Position numbers and translations under genes: made by a program
Notes under the pieces: generated by a model
Databases searched by the model: none
Told to the model about the DNA's origin: nothing
Seen by the model: the letters and a program-made list of their open reading frames with translations, nothing else
Assembly: GCA_050298555.1 (NCBI GenBank)
Contig: JBNKUL010000035.1
Location: forward strand, 1-64,000
Source: JAPHSX01 sp050298555
GTDB lineage: Bacteria > Pseudomonadota > Gammaproteobacteria > Thiohalomonadales > Thiohalomonadaceae
Length of the DNA stretch: 64,000 nucleotides
Reading direction: 5' to 3'
Part shown: positions 44,717 through 53,632 of the stretch, in pieces
Layout: every line of letters begins with the position of its first letter
Numbering within the stretch: position 1 is the first letter of the stretch

Positions 44717-46342
44717 CTAGAGCCTGAAGGTAGCAACTAGCGAGGCAAGGTTTTGGGAGATGCCGGTCAGGCTGTCGTGGGCCTCGTCGATGCGCTTGCC
44801 CCCTTCGGCGGAGTGCTCGGCGATCTCGGTGATGTTAATAATGTTGCGGTTCAGCTCCTCGGCAACGGTGCGCTGCTGCTGTGAGGAGTTGGCGATCTGG
44901 GCATTCATCTCGGTGATCTGCCCCACTGCCCGGGTGATTCCCTCCAGCGAGGTGCCGGCCTCGGAGGAGCGCTCGGTGGTGTGTTGGGCGTGCTCGCGGC
45001 TCTGCTCCATTACCTGCACTGCTGTGCGTGAGTCGCTCTGCAGGTTGGAGATCATCTCATCAATCTCCAGCGCCGAACTCTGGGTGCGGGTGGCCAGGGC
45101 GCGCACCTCATCGGCGACCACGGCAAAGCCGCGTCCCTGCTCGCCGGCGCGGGCCGCCTCGATGGCGGCATTCAGTGCCAGCAGGTTGGTCTGTTCCGAG
45201 ATCCCTTTAATCACATCCAGCACACTGCCGATCTTTTCGCTCTCCTGCTCCAGGCCGTGAATGGTGTGAGCGGTCTTCTCCAGCTCCTGGCTCAGGTTGT
45301 CGATATCGTCGATGGTGCGGCTGACTACCTGTTGTCCGTGTCGTGCCTGCTCGTCCGCTTCGGTGGCTGATGCCGCCGCGATGTCGGCATTGCTGGCCAC
45401 CTCCTGCATGGTGGTGGTCATTTCGTTAATGGCGGCGGCGATCTGCTCGGTCTCACGCAGCTGTTGCTCAACCCCGTGGCGGGTAATATCGATGATCTCG
45501 CTCAGCCCGCCCATCGCACCATCAAGCTTGCTGCTGGAGTTGCCGATTTCGTTGATCACCTCCAGCATGGCCTTGCGGATCACCTCAGCACTGTGGGCGA
45601 TATCACCCAATTCGTCGTTGGTGTGGCGCACTACCTCGCTACTGAAATCACGTTCAGCCATATTGTGTAAAGAAGAGGATAGGGCGTGAGAGGGTTTGAC
45701 GATCTGGCTTTGAACGTAGTAGATGAACAGCACGAATGCGATAACTACCGCAATAGCCATGAAGATAAGACCGTAAATAATGTCGGTATAGGCGCGGGAG
45801 ATGGCGTTGTCGGTTTGTACCGCGGTCTTGTTAGCAATAATTGCTGCAGCCTCATCGAGTAGCTTGGTGGGCGCCCGGTCGATACCCTTGACTGCCTTGT
45901 CCCCGGCGGCAGCGACAAAACCGCTGTCGCGGAAGGCCTGCAGACCGTTTCGATAAGCCTTGCCCATCTCGCTGTGGGCCTGTTTGAACGCCTTAACCTT
46001 GGCATGGGCCTCCTGGTCCCGCAGCAGGGAGAGCAGGTCGGAGGCCTGTTGTTGTACCTGAGCCTCTTTTTCCTTGAATTTGCCCCAGTACTTCTCCAGC
46101 TGCTTAGGGTCGCTGCCCCGAAGCAGCACGTTTTTCCACTCCTGTACCTGTTTTTTGAAGTCGCTCAGTGTGTGAAGGGTTTGGCGCTCCACGACCACGT
46201 CATGGTTCAGTACGGACTCAAAGCGATTCAGGCTCTGGTTTGCACCCCAGAAGCCAAACATTGCCGACAGCAGCACCAGGGTGGTACCCGTCCCAGTGAT
46301 GAGTAGCAGTTTGTTGCGAATACTGTTGAGCAGCTTAAGCAT
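44717..46342 (-). CDS. Methyl-accepting chemotaxis protein with helical periplasmic sensor
   Basis: About 541 residues. The membrane segment NKLLLITGTGTTLVLLSAMFGFWG is followed by a ~150-residue helical periplasmic domain of four-helix-bundle look (rich in charged heptads: DFKKQVQEWKNVLLRGSDPKQLEKYWGKFKEKEAQVQQ), a second membrane segment (IIYGLIFMAIAVVIAFVLFIYYV), HAMP and the signalling hairpin (EQTNLLALNAAIEAARAGEQGRGFAVVADEVRALATRTQ). No pentapeptide tether; it ends ATFRL. Ligand is unknown. The ATG at 46342 with AGAGGAAAA upstream is preferred to an ATG 33 bases earlier. Confidence 0.88.
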   Translation of the reverse strand: MLKLLNSIRNKLLLITGTGTTLVLLSAMFGFWGANQSLNRFESVLNHDVVVERQTLHTLSDFKKQVQEWKNVLLRGSDPKQLEKYWGKFKEKEAQVQQQASDLLSLLRDQEAHAKVKAFKQAHSEMGKAYRNGLQAFRDSGFVAAAGDKAVKGIDRAPTKLLDEAAAIIANKTAVQTDNAISRAYTDIIYGLIFMAIAVVIAFVLFIYYVQSQIVKPSHALSSSLHNMAERDFSSEVVRHTNDELGDIAHSAEVIRKAMLEVINEIGNSSSKLDGAMGGLSEIIDITRHGVEQQLRETEQIAAAINEMTTTMQEVASNADIAAASATEADEQARHGQQVVSRTIDDIDNLSQELEKTAHTIHGLEQESEKIGSVLDVIKGISEQTNLLALNAAIEAARAGEQGRGFAVVADEVRALATRTQSSALEIDEMISNLQSDSRTAVQVMEQSREHAQHTTERSSEAGTSLEGITRAVGQITEMNAQIANSSQQQRTVAEELNRNIINITEIAEHSAEGGKRIDEAHDSLTGISQNLASLVATFRL

Positions 46343-46406
46343 TGATGCTTTTCCTCTGTATGCAAACCGGGGCATTGGCCTCGGTTATGATATCGGCAGC
46401 CCGGTC

Positions 46407-48725
46407 TTAGACCTTGAATTGCGCCACCAGTGACTGCAGCTCGCTGGCGAGGTGGGCCAGCTCCTCGCTAGCCTTGGAGGTCTGCATGGAGTTTTCGCTG
46501 TTTTGATCGGCCACCTGGCTGATATTGACGATATTGCGGTTGATCTCCTCGGCCACCGCACTCTGCTCCTCGGCGGCGCTGGCGATGTGGGCATTCATAT
46601 CGTTGATCGAGGCCACGGCATTGGTGATGGCCGCCAGCGATTCACCGGCGGTGGCAGCCATGGAGACGCCTTCCTGGGCGCGCTCCTGGCCCTGTTCCAT
46701 GGCGCTTACGGCGTTGCGAGCTTCGCCCTGCAGCGTCTCGATCATGGCCTGGATCTCCTGGGTGGAGGCCTGGGTGCGGCTGGCCAGGGAGCGCACCTCA
46801 TCGGCCACCACAGCAAAGCCGCGGCCCTGCTCACCGGCTCGTGCTGCCTCGATGGCGGCGTTGAGTGCCAGCAGGTTGGTCTGCTCGGCGATGCCGCGGA
46901 TGACGTCGAGTACCGAACCGATGTTTTCGGTCTCGCCCTCCAACCTGCGGATGATGCCGGCGGTGCCTTCCACGTCCTGTGCCAGCTTGTCGATGGCGTC
47001 CATGGTCTGCTGTACCACACGGCGACCGCCCTGCGACTCCTCGTCGGCGCCGTGGGCTGCCTCGGCGGCGTTGGTGGCACTGTTGGCCACCTCCTGCACG
47101 GTGGCATTCATTTCGTTCATCGCGGTGGCGACCTGGTCGGTCTCGGTGCGTTGCAGTTCGATAGCGTTGTTGGTCTCGATGGTGATGGCAGAGAGCTCTT
47201 CGGCGGCGGCGGCCAGCTGGCCGGTAGAGGCTCCAACATTACGCATGCTGTCGTGCAGTTTCTCCAGCATCTGGTTAAAGGAGGTGGCCATGGTGCCGAT
47301 CTCGTCCTTGCTATTGACCTCAATACGCATGGAGAGGTCGGAGTCGCGGTCGATGATGCCGATCACCTCGGCCAGCTTGATGATGGGGTTGGTGATGCTC
47401 ATCGCAAAAAGGGTGCCTGCGACACCGGCGATCACCAGCATGATGACCGTAATACCCGCGGACCAGCCGCTGATTTTGGCATTCATCTCCCCAACGGCGT
47501 GGAAGGCCTCCTCCTCGTCGATCTCGCTCATCAGCGCCCAGTTGAGGCCGGGGATGTTGAGTGGGGTGTAGGCGGCCAGCACCGGCATACTGTGGAAATT
47601 CCTATAACTTTGGACTCCGGCCTCTCCGGCGAGGGCGGCACGGGTCCCAACGGTATCGATCTCCTGGAATCCAATATTGGTCCCCTTGGCGTCGATGGCG
47701 TGGATGACATCGCCTGATACCCCGGCGCTTTTCAGCAGAGTGAGGTACTCGGCCTTGTCCTCGACCAGGGTGCGAGGAATGCTGCGTGCTTTCTTGTCGG
47801 AACCGACCAGGTAGGTCTCCCCCGTTTCTCCCAGTCCTGCCTCAACCCATTTTTGATTGTAGGTCATCATCGCGTTGATAGTAGCGATGGGCATCTGCAG
47901 GATCAGGGTTCCCATGCGCTCGCCACCGACGAATACCGGGGTGGCGGCGAAAGAGGCCGGACCCTCATAAGAGGGGGTGTAGGGGGCGAAATCGTCGATC
48001 ACCACCTTGCCCTCGTCGACGGTCATGGCCGCGTTAAAGGCACGGGCAAGGCCGGAGTCGGCGAAGGGACCTGTCTTCAGGTTGGTGGCGAAATCCAGCT
48101 CCTTGTATACCGAGTAGATAACATTGCCCTCTACATCGATGAGGAACAGGTCGTAAAAACCGAACTGGTTGATGAAGTCGTTGAAAAAGGGCTGCACCCG
48201 GCCGTGGATGGTGTCGTAGTAGTTGTTGTCGTCGCGTAGCATCAGCAGGTTCTTGGAGCCCAACGGGTGCTTGTTGTCGATAATGTACTGGTGCTGAACT
48301 ACCACCGCCTGGTCGCTGAGTTTTGCCAGCAGCGCCTTGGCGTCAATGCTGCGGCCACCGTTCTGCTTCTTATACTCCTCGCCAAACTGATTGACGTAGT
48401 ACTCCTCGAGTTTGACGCGGAACTCGGGGGCCTGGTCGAGGAGGTCCTCAAACTCCTCATCATAGCTGTCTACCATCTTTTCCAGGTTGTAGCGGACATC
48501 ACGCGCCTGGGCCAGGTTGGTCAATTGGCTGTAGATGGTCTTGAAGTAGTCTTCGATTTGGGTCTTTTTCGATTCACGCAGGGCGACCAGCTGGTGGCGC
48601 ACCTGGGTCTCCAACGCCTCGCTACTGGTATCAACGGCGATCCTGTCCAGCACGAAACTGGCAATGATTACCGGTACGGCCGCGAGCAGCGTGGAACCGA
48701 GAATCATTTTGCTCTTGATATTCAT
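46407..48725 (-). CDS. Methyl-accepting chemotaxis protein with large (double-Cache-type) sensor
   Basis: 772 residues. Signal-anchor MILGSTLLAAVPVIIASFVL, then ~400 residues of periplasmic domain with Cache features (FYDLFLIDVEGNVIYSVYKELDFATNL; GLGETGETYLVGSDKKARS; a second GRY-like segment near NFHSMPVLAAYTPLNIPGLNWALMSEID), a second membrane segment (AGITVIMLVIAGVAGTLFAMSIT), HAMP and a full signalling hairpin. It ends LVAQFKV with no pentapeptide. Such receptors often bind small organic acids or amino acids; the ligand here is not predictable. The three receptors share near-identical tips and probably form mixed arrays. Confidence 0.88.
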   Translation of the reverse strand: MNIKSKMILGSTLLAAVPVIIASFVLDRIAVDTSSEALETQVRHQLVALRESKKTQIEDYFKTIYSQLTNLAQARDVRYNLEKMVDSYDEEFEDLLDQAPEFRVKLEEYYVNQFGEEYKKQNGGRSIDAKALLAKLSDQAVVVQHQYIIDNKHPLGSKNLLMLRDDNNYYDTIHGRVQPFFNDFINQFGFYDLFLIDVEGNVIYSVYKELDFATNLKTGPFADSGLARAFNAAMTVDEGKVVIDDFAPYTPSYEGPASFAATPVFVGGERMGTLILQMPIATINAMMTYNQKWVEAGLGETGETYLVGSDKKARSIPRTLVEDKAEYLTLLKSAGVSGDVIHAIDAKGTNIGFQEIDTVGTRAALAGEAGVQSYRNFHSMPVLAAYTPLNIPGLNWALMSEIDEEEAFHAVGEMNAKISGWSAGITVIMLVIAGVAGTLFAMSITNPIIKLAEVIGIIDRDSDLSMRIEVNSKDEIGTMATSFNQMLEKLHDSMRNVGASTGQLAAAAEELSAITIETNNAIELQRTETDQVATAMNEMNATVQEVANSATNAAEAAHGADEESQGGRRVVQQTMDAIDKLAQDVEGTAGIIRRLEGETENIGSVLDVIRGIAEQTNLLALNAAIEAARAGEQGRGFAVVADEVRSLASRTQASTQEIQAMIETLQGEARNAVSAMEQGQERAQEGVSMAATAGESLAAITNAVASINDMNAHIASAAEEQSAVAEEINRNIVNISQVADQNSENSMQTSKASEELAHLASELQSLVAQFKV

Positions 48726-48943
48726 CTAGTTGCATCCCCCTGGTGATGTCTACTTCCCTGGTTGATATGGCAGCAATACAATCGTATTACACAGACATCA
48801 ACCATGCCGCGCCTAGGCATGTTGTGGCGCTACGTCCTATAACGGCGATTGGCGGCAGATTCTTTAGAATTATTAAGCGTTCTTTAACTTATGAATAAAT
48901 ATGGTTGTTATTGTGGGTATTTATCACAGCTGTCGTTGCTAGC

Positions 48944-49489
48944 TCAACTTTTTGATTTGACTAGCACGTAGATGGCCCCGGTGCCGCCGTCGACCGGACG
49001 GGCGGAGCAGAAGGCCAGTACCTCCTCGCGTTGGCGTAGCCAGTAGTTGACCTTGCCCTTTAGAATCGGTTGTTGTTGGTAAGAGCCGTTGCCCTTGCCG
49101 TGGATGATGCGCAGGCAGCGCTTGCCCTCAAGGCGGCAGTGATAGAGGAAGTGGCTGAGCTCCTGGCGAGCCTCCTCCACACGCAGGCCGTGCAGGTCCA
49201 GCTCTGCGGCGACGCTGTATTGGCCGCGGCGCAGCTTGCGTAGTACGTTGTGTTGCAGGCCGTTGCGGCTGAATAGCAGCTCTTCGCCCGTCTCCAGCTC
49301 TGCCGGATCGAAGGTATCGGAGAACATATCCAGCAGTGCCTGTTGCTCGTCGGCCTCCTGTTGCAGCGGTCGGGGAGGCGGCGAGGGTGGGGCATGCAGC
49401 ACCCGCTGCTGTTTCAGTGGCCGCACGTCAGAGACGCTGGCGCGGAACAGCGCCTGCTCTTCACTGCTGATGTGCTGCTTCTTTGCCAT
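48944..49489 (-). CDS. Smr-domain protein (SmrA/SmrB-type endonuclease family)
   Basis: 181 residues. A proline-rich N-terminal half (RVLHAPPSPPPRPLQQEAD) precedes the C-terminal Smr domain (~90-181) with AELDLHGLRVEEARQEL (LDLHG) and LRIIHGKGNGS (HGKG), the two motifs forming the active site. In E. coli SmrB cleaves mRNA at collided ribosomes, and SmrA is a related nuclease; which class this is cannot be settled by eye. It is divergent from surE, sharing a 161-base upstream region. Its place beside surE is unusual. Confidence 0.85.
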   Translation of the reverse strand: MAKKQHISSEEQALFRASVSDVRPLKQQRVLHAPPSPPPRPLQQEADEQQALLDMFSDTFDPAELETGEELLFSRNGLQHNVLRKLRRGQYSVAAELDLHGLRVEEARQELSHFLYHCRLEGKRCLRIIHGKGNGSYQQQPILKGKVNYWLRQREEVLAFCSARPVDGGTGAIYVLVKSKS

Positions 49490-49569
49490 TTGTGTGGTCT
49501 TGAACGGCGGGGCGCCTGCTGTGAATACGATGAGGAATTGATTCTAACACACTGTTTTCACTACCGGAC

Positions 49570-49598
49570 TTCATGGCCCATGGGACTGCTGGTATAGT
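49570..49598 (+). promoter_or_regulatory. Candidate surE promoter
   Basis: TTCATG (49570-49575), a 17-base spacer and TATAGT (49593-49598), about 53 bases before the surE start. The -10 box matches the consensus in five positions. This gap is shared with the divergent Smr gene. Confidence 0.5.
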
Positions 49599-49650
49599 AG
49601 CTCCATATATAGAGAGAGACCCCATTTCCAGGGGCGAGAACGAAAACTTA

Positions 49651-50412
49651 ATGAATATTCTCATTAGTAACGATGACGGCTACCTGGCCCCTGGCATAGG
49701 CACCCTGGCGAGACACCTGCAGGAGGTAGCGCAGATCACCGTGGTGGCCCCAGAACGTGACCGCAGCGGTGCCAGTAACTCCCTGACCCTGGATTCCCCC
49801 ATTCGCGTCAACCGTGCCGACAACGGTTTCCACCGGGTCGACGGTACCCCTACCGACTGTGTCCACCTTGCCATCACCGGTTTGCTGGAGCAGGAGCCTG
49901 ACATGGTGGTCTCCGGCATCAACGCCGGGGCCAATATGGGGGACGACGTGCTCTATTCCGGTACCGTGGCGGCGGCGATGGAGGGACGTTTTCTCGGCTA
50001 CCCGGCGATTGCCGTCTCCATGGTGTCGCGGGGGGGCGGGCACGGTTTCGAGCACTTCGATAGCGGCGCCCGGGTGGTACTGGAGCTGCTGGAACGTATC
50101 AAGAGCCACCCCCTGCCCAGCGATACCATCCTCAACGTCAACGTGCCGGACCTGCCCTGGGACGAGCTGCAGGGCATCGAGGCGACGCGCCTCGGACACC
50201 GCCACAAGTCGGAGCCGGTGATTAAGAGCGCCGACCCGCGCGGGCGCCCGATCTACTGGGTCGGCCCCGCCGGGGCGGAGCAGGATGCCGGGCCGGGTAC
50301 CGACTTTCATGCGGTGCGCCACGGTCGGGTATCGGTGACGCCGCTGAAGGTGGACCTGACCCGTCACGATCTGGTGGCCGATCTCGCCTCCTGGCTAGGC
50401 AAGGCGGGCTAG
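49651..50412 (+). CDS. surE: 5'-nucleotidase/exopolyphosphatase SurE
   Basis: A 253-residue nucleoside monophosphatase active in stationary-phase survival. MNILISNDDGYLAPGI holds the Asp-Asp metal ligands; VAPERDRSGASNSLTL has the conserved Ser; VVSGINAGANMGDDVLYSGTVAAAMEG has the ligand Asn. The ATG at 49651 starts the fold; an in-frame extension to 49573 would run across the promoter. pcm starts 3 bases after it, and surE-pcm-nlpD-rpoS is a classic stationary-phase cluster. Confidence 0.97.
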   Translation: MNILISNDDGYLAPGIGTLARHLQEVAQITVVAPERDRSGASNSLTLDSPIRVNRADNGFHRVDGTPTDCVHLAITGLLEQEPDMVVSGINAGANMGDDVLYSGTVAAAMEGRFLGYPAIAVSMVSRGGGHGFEHFDSGARVVLELLERIKSHPLPSDTILNVNVPDLPWDELQGIEATRLGHRHKSEPVIKSADPRGRPIYWVGPAGAEQDAGPGTDFHAVRHGRVSVTPLKVDLTRHDLVADLASWLGKAG

Positions 50413-50415
50413 GGG

Positions 50416-51078
50416 ATGAATACGCAGGCCCTGCAGGGAATCGGCATGACCTCGCAACGCACCCGTGAGCGGCTCGTCAGCCGCCTGGCGGAGCGGGGTA
50501 TCAGAAATGAGCAGGTGCTGAATGCCATGCGCAACGTACCGCGCCACCTCTTCGTCGATGAGGCCCTGGCCTCGCGTGCCTATGAGGATAGTTCCCTCCC
50601 CATCGGTTGCGGCCAGACCATATCGCAGCCCTATGTGGTGGCACGCATGACCGAAGTGTTGATGGCTGTTTCGCCCCGAAAAGCGCTGGAGGTGGGTACC
50701 GGCTGTGGCTACCAGACCGCGATCCTCTCCCAGCTGATCCCGGAGGTCTACTCCATCGAGCGCATCTCCACCCTGCACCAGAAGGCAAGGCGTAACCTTG
50801 CCGAATTGCAGCTGCATAATGTGCGACTGCGCCACGGCGATGGCTACCGCGGCTGGCCTGCGGCGGCGCCCTTCGATGCCATCCTGGTGGCGGCGGCACC
50901 GCCGGAGATCCCCGAGGCGCTGCTCAAGCAGTTGGCGGAGGGAGGGCGGCTCATTCTGCCGGTAGGGGCCGGCGAGGAGCAGGAGCTGCAGCTGATCACC
51001 CGCAAGGGCAACCAGTTTGTACAGGAGGTGCTGGAGCGGGTGGTGTTCGTTCCCATGCTCTCCGGTGCCGAGGCGTAA
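50416..51078 (+). CDS. pcm: Protein-L-isoaspartate O-methyltransferase
   Basis: A 220-residue SAM-dependent repair enzyme that methylates isoaspartyl residues in aged proteins. IGCGQTISQPYVVARMTEVL is the substrate-site signature and ALEVGTGCGYQTAILSQL the SAM motif I; FDAILVAAAPPEIPEAL and GGRLILPVG follow. It is 3 bases after surE and 7 before the YqaA-type gene. Length and motifs are complete. Confidence 0.97.
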   Translation: MNTQALQGIGMTSQRTRERLVSRLAERGIRNEQVLNAMRNVPRHLFVDEALASRAYEDSSLPIGCGQTISQPYVVARMTEVLMAVSPRKALEVGTGCGYQTAILSQLIPEVYSIERISTLHQKARRNLAELQLHNVRLRHGDGYRGWPAAAPFDAILVAAAPPEIPEALLKQLAEGGRLILPVGAGEEQELQLITRKGNQFVQEVLERVVFVPMLSGAEA

Positions 51079-51085
51079 GGCGGCG

Positions 51086-51676
51086 ATGAATTTCTTCTCC
51101 AGGCTCTACGACAAGGTACTTGGCTGGTCACGCCATCGCCACGCCCAGTGGTATTTGGGCGGACTGAGCTTCGCCGAATCCTCCTTTTTTCCCATTCCCC
51201 CCGATGTGATGTTGGCACCGATGGCGCTGGCGCGCCCAGAGCGGGCCTGGCACTTCGCCATGCTCACCACGCTCGCCTCGGTAGTGGGTGGGGTGTTTGG
51301 CTATCTCATTGGCCTGTTTGCCTTTGAGGTGATCGAGCCGTTGCTGCACAGCGCTGGTTATTGGCACCACTACGAAACGGCTGTCTCCTGGTTCGAGCAG
51401 TGGGGCATATGGGTAATCCTGCTTGCCGGTTTCTCTCCCATTCCGTACAAGATCTTCACCATCAGCTCCGGAGTGGTGGGAATGGCCTTTCTGCCCTTCC
51501 TGCTAGCCTCGGCGCTGGGACGGGGCGCACGCTTCTACCTGGTGGCTGGCCTGATGCGCTGGGGCGGCGAGCGTATGGAGAGGACGCTCCGTCTCTACAT
51601 CGATCGCATCGGCTGGCTGTTAATTCTGGCGGTGGTAATTGCCTATTTCGCCTACAACTCGGTTAATCATGGCTAA
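51086..51676 (+). CDS. YqaA-family (DedA/VTT-like) inner-membrane protein
   Basis: A 196-residue membrane protein with four to five hydrophobic segments. AESSFFPIPPDVMLAPMALARPERAWHFAMLTTLASVVGGVFGYLIG and LLAGFSPIPYKIFTISSGVVGMAFLPFLLASALGRGARFYLVAGLMRWGG are typical of the YqaA branch of the DedA/SNARE-associated superfamily, whose members act in lipid-carrier transport or membrane homeostasis; this branch has no firm function. ATG 51086 with AAGGCGGCG upstream is used; a longer frame overlaps pcm. In relatives it also lies between pcm and nlpD. It overlaps nlpD by 8 bases. Confidence 0.85.
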   Translation: MNFFSRLYDKVLGWSRHRHAQWYLGGLSFAESSFFPIPPDVMLAPMALARPERAWHFAMLTTLASVVGGVFGYLIGLFAFEVIEPLLHSAGYWHHYETAVSWFEQWGIWVILLAGFSPIPYKIFTISSGVVGMAFLPFLLASALGRGARFYLVAGLMRWGGERMERTLRLYIDRIGWLLILAVVIAYFAYNSVNHG

Positions 51677-52457
51677 GAACATCACAGTGCGCTGGATAAT
51701 TCTTGGCGTATTGTTCGCCGTACTGGCCGGCTGCGGTCGTATGCTACCGGTGGGGGGACGCGACGACCTCATCAAGTACAGAGTGAAGAAGGGGGAGACC
51801 CTCTACTCCATCTCCTGGCGTTACGGTTACGATCACCGTGAAGTGGCTGCATGGAACAACATCAAGCCCCCATACCACATCTATGTCGGCCAGCAGCTCT
51901 ATATCATTCCGCCGCATCAGAAATATGCCAGGGCCCGCCGTGACAATACACCAGGGCGGGAACCGGCAGCGGGACAGGTGAAGACCAGTCCGGCGGTACT
52001 AAAGCCTTCCACTGTCGCCAAGACTCAGAGCAAAAAAACGCCAAACAGGGTTGATAAGCGTTCCAGCAAGCGCAAACAACAGAGTATTGCCTGGCGCTGG
52101 CCCAGTCAGGGCAAGCTCATCGCCCGTTTCAATCCGGGTAAGGGCAAAAAAGGCTTAGATATAAGCGGTAAGCTGGGACAGAGTATAAAAGCGGCAGCGG
52201 ACGGAAATGTAGTCTATAGTGGCAACGGCCTGAGAGGCTATGGCAACCTGGTGATCATTAAACATAGTGATACCTTTCTGAGTGCCTATGGCCATAACAG
52301 GCGTCTCCTCGTTAAGGAGGGGACAGCCGTCAAGCAGGGACAGAAAATCGCCGAAATGGGCGAAAGCGGCAAAGATGGCGTAATACTCCATTTCGAGATA
52401 CGTCGAGACGGCAAGCCGGTCAATCCTTTGGCCTACTTGCCAAAACAGCGTAATTAA
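51669..52457 (+). CDS. nlpD: Murein hydrolase activator NlpD
   Basis: A 262-residue lipoprotein: lipobox FAVLAGC with acylated C22. A LysM domain (YRVKKGETLYSISWRYGYDHREVAAWNNIKPPYHIYVGQQLYI) binds peptidoglycan; a basic linker follows; the C-terminal LytM/M23 domain (KGLDISGKLGQSIKAAADGNVVYSG to LHFEIRRDGKPVNPLAYLP) is degenerate: the first zinc His is absent before GLDI and the HxH motif reads ILHFE. That fits an activator of AmiC-type amidases in division rather than a peptidase. In E. coli rpoS is driven from inside nlpD; a similar arrangement is likely here. Confidence 0.94.
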   Translation: MAKNITVRWIILGVLFAVLAGCGRMLPVGGRDDLIKYRVKKGETLYSISWRYGYDHREVAAWNNIKPPYHIYVGQQLYIIPPHQKYARARRDNTPGREPAAGQVKTSPAVLKPSTVAKTQSKKTPNRVDKRSSKRKQQSIAWRWPSQGKLIARFNPGKGKKGLDISGKLGQSIKAAADGNVVYSGNGLRGYGNLVIIKHSDTFLSAYGHNRRLLVKEGTAVKQGQKIAEMGESGKDGVILHFEIRRDGKPVNPLAYLPKQRN

Positions 52458-52481
52458 CGCTACCACCACAAGAGGGACAAA

Positions 52482-53405
52482 ATGGACGATCAAGAGATCC
52501 ATAAAAACGAAGCGGGTTTGGACAAAGAAGTCGACACCGCTGAAGAGGCCAGCTTCAAGGCTGGCAAGGTACCCGACGGTCAGCTTGATGCCACCCGTCT
52601 CTACCTGAGTGAAATCGGCTTCTCACCGCTTTTGACCGCGGATGAGGAGAAGCACTATGCCCGTCTGGCACTGAAGGGGGACGAGGCGGGACGCAAGCGA
52701 ATGATTGAGAGCAACCTTCGCCTGGTGGTGAAGATTGCGCGGCGTTACCTCAACCGCGGCCTGGCACTGCTGGATTTGATCGAGGAGGGCAACCTCGGCC
52801 TGATCCGTGCGGTGGAGAAATTCGACCCCGAACGGGGCTTCCGCTTCTCCACCTACGCCACCTGGTGGATCCGCCAGACCATCGAGCGGGCCATTATGAA
52901 CCAGACCCGCACCATCCGACTGCCTATCCACGTGGTTAAGGAGATCAACGTCTACCTGCGCGCCGCTCGTCAGCTGACGCAGCAACTGGACCACGAGCCC
53001 TCCTGCGAGGAGATTGCCGATATGCTCGACAAACCGGTCGAGGATGTGAAGCGCATGATGGGGCTGAATGAGCGTGTTACCTCGGTAGACGTGCCGCTGG
53101 GAAGGGAGGGCGACAAGTCACTGCTTGATGCCATCCCCGACGATAACAACCTCGACCCCTCCGACCTGCTGCAGGATGACGAGGTGCGCGGCAATATCGA
53201 TGCCTGGTTGGACAAACTCACCGACAAGCAGCGTGAGGTGCTTGAACGGCGCTTTGGCCTACACGGTCACGACATCTCCACCCTGGAGCAGGTCGGCGAG
53301 CAGATCGGTGTGACACGCGAACGGGTGCGGCAGATCCAGATTGAAGCGCTGAAGCGACTGCGTGAGATCATGGAGACCCAGGGCTACAGCGGCGATGTTA
53401 TTTAA
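52482..53405 (+). CDS. rpoS: RNA polymerase sigma factor RpoS
   Basis: A 307-residue stationary-phase/general stress sigma factor of the sigma-70 family. Region 1.2/2.1 (DATRLYLSEIGFSPLLTADEEKHYARLALKGD), region 2.3-2.4 (GFRFSTYATWWIRQTIERAIMNQTRTIRLPIHVVKEIN), region 3 and region 4.2 (TLEQVGEQIGVTRERVRQIQIEALKRLREIM) are intact. The length, lack of the long region 1.1 and the position after nlpD separate it from RpoD. AGAGGGAC precedes the ATG. A strong terminator follows. Confidence 0.98.
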   Translation: MDDQEIHKNEAGLDKEVDTAEEASFKAGKVPDGQLDATRLYLSEIGFSPLLTADEEKHYARLALKGDEAGRKRMIESNLRLVVKIARRYLNRGLALLDLIEEGNLGLIRAVEKFDPERGFRFSTYATWWIRQTIERAIMNQTRTIRLPIHVVKEINVYLRAARQLTQQLDHEPSCEEIADMLDKPVEDVKRMMGLNERVTSVDVPLGREGDKSLLDAIPDDNNLDPSDLLQDDEVRGNIDAWLDKLTDKQREVLERRFGLHGHDISTLEQVGEQIGVTRERVRQIQIEALKRLREIMETQGYSGDVI

Positions 53406-53427
53406 CTAAGCCACTGTTTTGACCAAG

Positions 53428-53467
53428 AAAAATCCGCGGCATCCACATAGGGCCGCGGATTTTTTTT
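53428..53467 (+). terminator. rpoS terminator
   Basis: ATCCGCGGC (53432-53440) pairs with GCCGCGGAT (53452-53460), preceded by an A-run and followed by eight T bases. A textbook intrinsic terminator 23 bases after the rpoS stop. Confidence 0.95.
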
Positions 53468-53476
53468 GCTCGCTAT

Positions 53477-53498
53477 TTAGTAATGCAGGAATTACTAA
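53477..53498. repeat. Inverted repeat upstream of the FadL-family gene
   Basis: TTAGTAAT (53477-53484), spacer GCAGGA and ATTACTAA (53491-53498): an 8-bp perfect dyad of AT-rich sequence. It lies about 58 bases before the -35 box of the candidate porin promoter, where an activator could bind. It is not a terminator (no T-run). Confidence 0.4.
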
Positions 53499-53555
53499 TA
53501 TTAGGAGACGCTTTATAAGTGCCTGATAATGTTTGAAAAAGTTCCTTTCTAAGGC

Positions 53556-53584
53556 TTGACTTGAATGTTCTGTCTACATATCGT
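53556..53584 (+). promoter_or_regulatory. Candidate promoter of the FadL-family porin gene
   Basis: TTGACT (53556-53561), a 17-base spacer and TATCGT (53579-53584), giving a leader of about 40 bases. The -35 box matches the consensus at five positions and the -10 at four. Confidence 0.55.
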
Positions 53585-53632
53585 GCTGCATCGAAAACTT
53601 ATAAATAAGTGTCTACCACAGTGAGGAAAAGC

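Noticed and set aside
51669..52457. NlpD as an active M23 endopeptidase
   Set aside because: Zinc-ligand positions are degenerate (no His before GLDI; ILHFE in place of HxH), which fits an amidase activator.
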